In this document: positions 58,113-64,000 of the stretch, piece by piece
Layout of the letters: every line of letters begins with the position of its first letter
Position numbering within the stretch: the first letter of the stretch is position 1
Assembly: GCF_032854445.1 (NCBI RefSeq)
Contig: NC_088305.1
Location: 1,991,001 to 2,055,000 of the forward strand
DNA length: 64,000 nt
Direction of reading: 5' to 3'
DNA from: Liolophura sinensis
Lineage: Eukaryota; Mollusca; Polyplacophora; Chitonida; Chitonidae
Translations under genes and position numbers: made by a program
The notes under the pieces: model-generated
The model's input: the letters and a program-made list of their open reading frames with translations, nothing else
Told to the model about the DNA's origin: nothing
Database searches by the model: none

Positions 58113-59784
58113 TGCACAATGAAGTCAATCCTGACTCCTGAACTTCATTTGTTAGGTATAAGTGATTGAAAAAATGGCAGAAATGTAGAAGTGTTTCAGG
58201 CATGCAGGTTATGGGTGCTACTGGTGAAGAGTTCTCTGATTTGACCACTCTGCATAATAAAAATTAATTTTTTTTTTACAAAAACTCAGCATTAATAGAA
58301 AAATTCTGTATTAATATCTAAAAAATGTACCTTGATATAAAATTAAACATTAAGACAGTAACTTACACATACATGGACAAGTCTGGTCATTACATGACCA
58401 GGTGACCTTCTTCATAGCACAAGCGTGATAACCAGGATGTGTCGAGTTTAACTTTATAAACCTTAGTAATTCCAATTAAATTTCAGTGACAGAATTGGGT
58501 TTTATCTGTACATAATTAGGTACGTCTGTACTTAATCCCCTAATCAATGCCTCAAATCCTGTCACTTTTACATTGTTACAATATTCTTAGTTGTTCATTA
58601 GATCTAGCATCAATTCAGTCCATGTTGGGACGATCTGCGGAAACTCTGCCAAGCCGGCCAACCTAAACATGGATTGATATGTAAATCCTGGTGAGTTTTC
58701 ATTCCATTCCATTTTAAGAGAGTAAAATGGAATGTTAAAGTAAACAGAAGTATGACTTTTGAGGCAAGGGTCCATGCAGGATTCTCATTCAATTATACCA
58801 GAATTTCTGGCGATACATATACCTTAATTTAATTTAATTTTAAATGAAAAGGCAAAGTAGACCAAATGTGTACATGTATAAAGTATCACGCTTAAAAGTC
58901 TGGAAAGCAGACCTTTTAATTTTTGTGATAGTGCATAGCAGAGATATCGCAGAAAGACAAAATCGCACACCTTGACACAATCGAAAGCGCTGCCGTGTTC
59001 TCAACTTACCCAACCAGGTGATTCTTGATTCTGTGACTCCTAGTTCTGTTGACGTCACAGAGAATCGTTGTATCCATATGACCATGTTGTAGGGTTGACA
59101 AGTAATGTTTTCTTAAATTGGTCTTGAAAGGATTCTGGATAAAAGTTAATGTACAGAGTTACAAGGATCATCGGAACAAACTGTCTGTGACCATTAAGGT
59201 CTGTGTCCACTACTCATCCGAAATAACTAAGGTTAAAGTATTTGTTGACCTTTCTTTCAAGTCTACATATCTTGGCCGTGATATAAATATGGCTGCTACA
59301 AGACCTGTTCATGTATATGTTGTCAAGACATATAATCTGTGACTGTGCAATATTTATTCTGTTGATATTCCAAATTGTCAATATTACAGCTGATTCAGCT
59401 TGCCTGGGCTAGCCGCTGCTCTTGTTTCACAGCTCTGATTTGGGTCAGCCAGTTTACATTTGTGTACATACATGTACATTAATATGAAACTATTTGCATG
59501 CGGTGTATGTCGGTCAGGCTAACAGCTGGTAGATGTCGGCTGATTTTGCAGCGTGCATCATGCGGATATGACTAACCCACAAGTGTTCCCTGTCATCACA
59601 GTAGACTACAACACAGTCTTTTATAGTTCTCTTGTACCAGACAATGGGATGGTCTGATTCACCTGCCATGTTAGATTTGTGATCTCTAAAACTGCACACA
59701 ATTTAATTGACAAAGCAAGCAATTTCAGGTATATTAGCCTTTCAAGATGTCACCTTTTTGGAATCTCTATACCTGATCCGAAAC
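58113..59784. other. Non-coding tract
   Basis: There is no recognisable exon. A short inverted pair, CATTCCATTTTA and TAAAATGGAATG, lies near 58704-58735. The remainder is unremarkable AT-rich sequence. Confidence 0.5.
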
Positions 59785-59889
59785 ATCAACCATCAAGTGC
59801 ATTTTTGGAGCTGAAACATGGAGGGGGGGGGGGGGGGGTGGTCAGTATAAAGAATATCATCTGGCCTTCCAAACAAACCTCAAAACACC
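59785..59889 (-). repeat. Dispersed repeat family A fragment with a G-run
   Basis: GCATTTTTGGAGCTGAAACA, then a run of about 17 G broken by one A, then AGAATATCATCTGGCCTTCC and AAACAAACCTCAAAACACCC. This is family A text, cut off by a SINE fragment at 59890. Confidence 0.7.
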
Positions 59890-59987
59890 CATTCCCCCAG
59901 GCTTTGCCCAGTTTCCTCCCACCAAAATGCTGGCCGCCATAGTATAAGTGAAATATTCTTGAGTACGGCGTAAAACACCAATCAAAC
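59890..59987 (+). mobile_element. SINE family 1 3' fragment joined to family A
   Basis: It begins CATTCCCCCAGGCTTTGCCC, then GTTTCCTCCCACCAAAATGC, AGTGAAATATTCTTGAGTAC and CGTAAAACACCAATCAAACA. The short AATAAAT tail is missing. Confidence 0.85.
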
Positions 59988-60023
59988 ATGGTAGCCAAAG
60001 GGTTCACTGTGTCAACTTAGAAG

Positions 60024-60124
60024 CAGACCTGTCCAGTTTCCTCACATCATAATGCTGACTGCCGTTGTGAAATATTCTCGAGTATGGCTTGAAACACAAA
60101 GCAAATTAATAAAATAAATAAATA
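60024..60124 (+). mobile_element. SINE family 1 3' fragment
   Basis: GCAGACCTGTCCAGTTTCCT, CACATCATAATGCTGACTGC and TGAAATATTCTCGAGTATGG, with an AATAAAATAAATAAATAG tail. It is a second truncated copy about 40 bp after the previous one. Confidence 0.82.
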
Positions 60125-61669
60125 GTAACAAACCTGGAAATTGTCGTAGAAAAATTACATTATTACAGATAGAACTGAAACGGCCAGAAAAAAGCAATTC
60201 CAACATTTAATTAGTTTTAGGAAAAGTGTTTCAAATAATTTTGACCAGTTTAAGTGAGAGGCCTACATGTATTCCATATGAAAAGTGGTTAAATAGTAAG
60301 AGTTGTGAAGCTTTGTCTCTCTACCTAAGCAACTGTGCCAGATATAGGCTATTGACCTTGGCAAGGTATTCAGTCTTCTAACAGCCCCCCTCCACCCCCC
60401 TTTTCGCCCCCCCCCCCCCCCCAACTTTTTGACTTATCACTCAACAGATGGTTTGGGGTATAGGATGACCTTGCCAACTGCATTTATCATAGCCTTAGAG
60501 ACCAGCATGCTCAGAAGGCTGCATTGACCTACATGTATGTTGTTCCCATCTGTAGTCTGCAGGGAGAAATCTCCACACAAAAGTGGTTATAGGCTTCAAG
60601 CAGCTGTTCCTAAAGGTCAGAGGAGTTCAGATACCCGTAGAGAAAAATGGCCTGAATTAATCAGACAGACTTAAAGTAAACCTCAGAGTTGCGGTAATCT
60701 TTGCAGCATTGATTGGCTTGGCAGTACTTAACAGATAACCAGGCTAAAAACAACAGTGTTTTGATGTTTAAAATTTTATATGTTATGTTCCAGTACGGTT
60801 AATGACAGTATACTTAGCTCGTGACTAATTGTCAGGGTTTTGACTGATTTTTAGAGTTCTATATTCATCTTAGAAAGGTGATGGAGGTTAGTTTGGAAGG
60901 TAATATGATGAAATAGTGAAAATATCGAGGTTTCTGCAATAAAAACAATATTTTATGACCTAAAATGGAGGTTGAATTTTTTGGGCATATGCAGTAATAA
61001 TATTGTGATACCATCAAAACAAACATTACCTGCCATATAAAAACAACTTATTTTTGAGAATTTGACTGTGACCTTCATTTCATTCCTTACACATTTTGTG
61101 AGGTTGACCTTGATTCTTAACAATGAAATTAACCTTCAAATTAACATGTTCCATCATATTGTGCGATATTTTTGTAATGGCCGTGGTCCATATTCTCACA
61201 AAGCAATGACAAAAGACTTGGACTGGTAGTGAAATTGCCCAACTTGTCATCCATGATTTTGTAAACACAGCCTGTTCCTTCTCAATTCTTAAAATTTTAT
61301 TTTTATTTATCGAATTCATCATGCAATAAAATAAATTTTTTTATCACAGCCCTGAATTAATTGATAAATAATTAATTGGTAAATAATTTAGTCGTCTGAA
61401 GTTTTTATGAGCATAGACATGATTTGTCCATGTCATTTGTGTGGTTAAGCTGTCGACATGTGACGGTCAGGTCATATATACCTACAGATAATCAATAATG
61501 TACAATACAGTGTTTTGTTGGCAGCCTATGCATGTTGAACAACTCGCTTGAATACCTTAAACTGTGTCAAATCAATGCATGCATTATAAATAGAAGGTGC
61601 AGATGGTGTAGAAAGGAGTTGGCAGGATTTCAACATAACACAAGGTTTGGCCCCACCTGGTAATGAAAT
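60125..61669. other. Non-coding tract with a family A copy
   Basis: There is no recognisable exon. A C-rich run lies at about 60384-60422, and a family A copy at about 60800-60975. Confidence 0.5.
60800..60975 (+). repeat. Dispersed repeat family A, copy 8
   Basis: TTTTGACTGATTTTTAGAGT, TCTATATTCATCTTAGAAAG, GGAGGTTAGTTTGGAAGGTA and AAAACAATATTTTATGACCT follow the order of copy 1 at 714. Confidence 0.7.
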
Positions 61670-62045
61670 AGCTGCCTCCAACTGGACTGTGAGGTAAAAT
61701 TTGGCCTTGCCAGTTAGACTTGCGCAAATTACCAATGTCTGATTACTGGTAACTGGTTCCAACTGGATTGTGAGGGAAAATTTGGCCCTTACTTGTTACA
61801 CTTGCAAATTACCAATGTCTGATTACTGGTAACTGGTTCCAACAGGATTGTGAGGGAAATTTTGGCCTTTGCTTGTTGGACTTGCGAAGTAGCAACATCT
61901 GATTACCATGCAGTTACAAAGGTTCTAATTGAACTTTGAGGTAAAATTTGAGATTCGCTTGTTAGGTTTGCAAATTATCAATGTCTGATTACTGGCAATT
62001 GGTTCCAACTGGATTAATTGTGAGGGAAAATTTGATCTATGCTTT
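61670..62045. repeat. About 81-bp degenerate tandem repeat, 4-5 copies
   Basis: Phrases AAATTACCAATGTCTGATTA, CTGGTAACTGGTTCCAACTG and GATTGTGAGGGAAAATTTGG recur. CCAACTGG-type anchors lie at 61678, 61759, 61839 and about 62005. Divergence is greater than in the other arrays, so it is older. Confidence 0.88.
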
Positions 62046-62302
62046 TTTTTTTTTTAAAATGTCACCTTAAACTGACTGTTCCTTTCCCCCACCTTCAAAT
62101 ATACCGTTTGAGTTAGCTCACCCAGGATCACAATAACAAAGAGTCTTGTGGGAATGCTTTGAGGCTCGGAACTCAACAGGTGTATGAGACGTTATTTGCT
62201 AGTCCACTGTGATATTTCTTGCACCCAAGGGCATGTAATTCATGTGTGGAGAATCAATTGTCTTGACAGCAGTATAATGAAGGAGCCTGTTACTGGTTAA
62301 AG

Positions 62303-62332
62303 ATGAAAAGCAGCCAAGACGATAATTGCCAG
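62303..62332 (+). CDS. Weak candidate first exon (MKSSQDDNCQ)
   Basis: ATG at 62303 has A at -3 and encodes ten residues up to GCCAG|GTATGT, a good donor. It ends in phase 0, unlike the other five, so it would not share an acceptor exon with them. Chance is likely. Confidence 0.15.
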
Positions 62333-62629
62333 GTATGTTGGGAGAAAGACGTGCATGGCGTCGCTTCCCCTGAGGCTCTGAACTCTGTCACACTTTTCCC
62401 AGGTCCGAATAAGAACAGAGATTCTGGTGAGAAAATTAATCTTGCGATGTTTCTTGGGAAGATGCTGGATGTAGAAGTGATGTTGAGACTCTGCAGCAGC
62501 TCACACACAAATCACTTGATTAGGTCTGCCACTGCCTCAGGTTTCTCTGATAGGTGGAGCATGCAAGATTGGCGTGTAGGTAACTGACACACTGTGCAGA
62601 GCTGCATGGACTCACATAAATGTACATGT

Positions 62630-62800
62630 ACACAGCAAAGCATATATTCACATGTACACGTGTAGCATATATTCACATGTGTACGTGTAGCATATATTCA
62701 CATGTACACAGTGTAGCATATATTCACATGTACACGTGTAACATATATTCACATGTACACAGTGTAGCATATATTCACATGTGCACAGTGAAAGCATGTA
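62630..62800. repeat. 23-26-bp tandem repeat, about 7 copies
   Basis: The unit GTAGCATATATTCACATGTA varies at its end (CACGTGT, CGTGT, CACAGTGT), which explains the uneven period. It lies immediately left of the tRNA-like hairpin. Confidence 0.9.
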
Positions 62801-62810
62801 TTCAAATGTT

Positions 62811-62964
62811 CTAGTACTGGAAAATAGGCTGAGACCACTGTGGGTTTCGAACCAGCGTCCTCAGACTCAGGCACGAAATCGCAATACATGTTAACCGTCT
62901 AGACCACACGACCAACAGGCCTGGTTTGAAACCCACAATGGTCTCAGCCAATTTTCAGCACTAG
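62811..62964 (-). mobile_element. Palindromic tRNA-derived element, 154 bp
   Basis: The left arm CTAGTACTGGAAAATAGGCT continues GAGACCACTGTGGGTTTCGAACC. The reverse complement of the right arm reads CTAGTGCTGAAAATTGGCTG then AGACCATTGTGGGTTTCAAACC. About 43 bp pair almost fully. The minus strand of the interior has box A-like TGGTCTAGACGG and an exact GGTTCGAAACC box B. The stems of a tRNA cloverleaf are broken, so this is not a working tRNA. It resembles a foldback or inverted-dimer tRNA-derived SINE. Confidence 0.75.
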
Positions 62965-63124
62965 AGTCTGTGCTATATTCAGAATATGTAATCTCTGTTA
63001 ACAGTCGTTATACTGTTACCTAATATACATATTGCTCATATTACAAGGCTCTATTATGCATTATTTACGAGGCAGCACAGTGGAAGGCTAGGATTATTTG
63101 GATTTATAGGCTGTTTTTGCTGGT

Positions 63125-63318
63125 ATACCCTAATTCCTCAACCTTTTTTGCAAGTGACAGAGCAACTTTCAGTGCAGTTTATGCACACCTTTAATTTGAT
63201 TTTGGAGACGAAACTACACTGCTTGGATTGGCCAATTTCTGGGCTTCACGAAAAGCATAAGTTTACCCGTCTACACAGAATAATGCCTTCAAAATATGCT
63301 TGAATAAATCACCTTCGT
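63125..63318 (+). repeat. Dispersed repeat family B, copy 5
   Basis: TACCCTAATTCCTCAACCTT, AACTTTCAGTGCAGTTTATG, CTTTAATTTGATTTTGGAGA, ATTGGCCAATTTCTGGGCTT and AATATGCTTGAATAAATCAC are in family B order. The closing inverted repeat is lost after about 63318. Confidence 0.77.
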
Positions 63319-63455
63319 CTTAATGTCAGCCTGTGCAAGGACAGATCATGAAACACAACATTCGAATCTGTATACTGTAATACATTCCTCGTAGCTGACG
63401 CTGTATAAAGTGTTTGGAAGACCATGTGACTATGGGGTTTAATTATTAGCTAATC

Positions 63456-63701
63456 GGGCCTCCGTGGCTCAGTTGGTTAGCGCGCTAGCGCAGCGTGATG
63501 ACCCACCAATGCAAGTGAGTTAAAGTCCAGCTCATGCTGGCTTGCTCTCCAGTCGTACATGCGAAGGTCTGCCAGCAACCTGCGGATGGTCGTGGGTTTC
63601 CCCCGGGCTCTGCCCGGTTTCCACCCACCATAATGCTGGTTGCCATCATATAAGTGAAATATTCTTGAGTACGGCGTAAAACACCAATTAAATAAATAAA
63701 T
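63456..63701 (+). mobile_element. SINE family 1, complete young copy with 15-bp target duplication
   Basis: It is bounded by perfect AATTATTAGCTAATC repeats (63441-63455 and 63702-63716). The head GGGCCTCCGTGGCTCAGTTG is a good box A. GTGAGTTAAAGTCCAGCTCA covers the box B analogue, with one change from GTTCAAGTCC. The central block GCCAGCAACCTGCGGATGGT, the GTGGGTTTCCCCCGGGCTCT block, GTGAAATATTCTTGAGTACG and an AATAAATAAATA tail follow. This is the reference copy used to recognise the others. Confidence 0.95.
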
Positions 63702-63744
63702 AATTATTAGCTAATCAGTGAGTTAGTTACAAATTATAGACTTG

Positions 63745-63956
63745 GGCCTGGGATCACAAAGTGATCTTAGACTTAAGTCAAAATTTCAATCATTGAACTG
63801 TGTACGTTTTCTTTTGTTATTTTAGCTGATATTTAGTTTACATTAATTTTCCCAGAATTTATGTTGTCAAGTAATATTTTGACCTAGAAATAACAATTTT
63901 AAAGTCGTTTAAAATTTTGACTTGAGTTCAAGATGTGTTTGTGATCCTGAGGTTTG
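63745..63956. mobile_element. Hairpin MITE 4, about 210 bp
   Basis: The left arm CCTGGGATCACAAAGTGATC followed by TTAGACTTAAGTCAAAATTT matches the reverse complement of the right arm, CCTCAGGATCACAAACACAT followed by CTTGAACTCAAGTCAAAATTTT. It has no coding capacity, and the target duplication is unclear. Confidence 0.7.
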
Positions 63957-64000
63957 GAGTTACTTGTTACTGAGACAAATGGATTGTCTTGTCAAGATCT

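Noticed and set aside
57814-58248. 144-codon minus-strand frame and two plus-strand frames
   Set aside because: 57-bp tandem repeat keeps frames open. No domain, no splice or start support.
62830-62935. Functional tRNA gene on the minus strand
   Set aside because: Boxes A and B look good, but the T stem and acceptor stem do not pair and the sequence is embedded in a palindrome.

Overview
The window reads as animal nuclear DNA, most likely from a mollusc or a close lophotrochozoan relative. The evidence is indirect. The DNA is AT-rich and almost free of long open frames. It carries GT-AG introns, many tRNA-derived SINE copies ending in an AATAAATAAATA-type tail (a style I associate with molluscan genomes), minisatellites and foldback MITEs. 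I see no bacterial operon, rRNA, intact tRNA or CRISPR array.

The one strongly supported gene-bearing unit lies at about 26.9-39.6 kb on the minus strand. It is an EnSpm/CACTA-type DNA transposon with both of its genes open. The first is a single-exon 731-residue transposase (38215-36020). The second is a DUF4806-type accessory protein that I rebuilt from six coding exons between 35490 and 27642. All splice sites are canonical and the frame stays open for 350 codons. The element is bracketed by imperfect terminal inverted repeats beginning CCCAA. It has dense subterminal TGGNCCA-type repeats at both ends and a possible 2-bp CC target duplication. The transposase stop codon abuts a splice donor, and an acceptor lies six bases before the accessory start. 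Both ORFs could therefore come from one alternatively spliced transcription unit. Its introns have collected nested insertions: two abutting TTAA-flanked hairpin MITEs, a third hairpin element and reverse-oriented SINE pieces.

The flanks (1-26.9 kb and 39.6-64 kb) show no recognisable conserved protein exon. They look like a long intron or intergenic DNA of a host gene. A few short ATG-to-donor segments on the plus strand (22762, 23077, 41180, 45895, 56211) end in the same codon phase and could be alternative first exons, but the evidence is weak. The remainder is repeats: a SINE family (one young copy at 63456-63701 with a perfect 15-bp target duplication), a second SINE family interrupted by 43 Gs, three dispersed non-coding families (called A, B and C here), several small palindromic elements, and minisatellites with periods of 41, 53, 24, 20/60, 40, 57 and about 81 bp.
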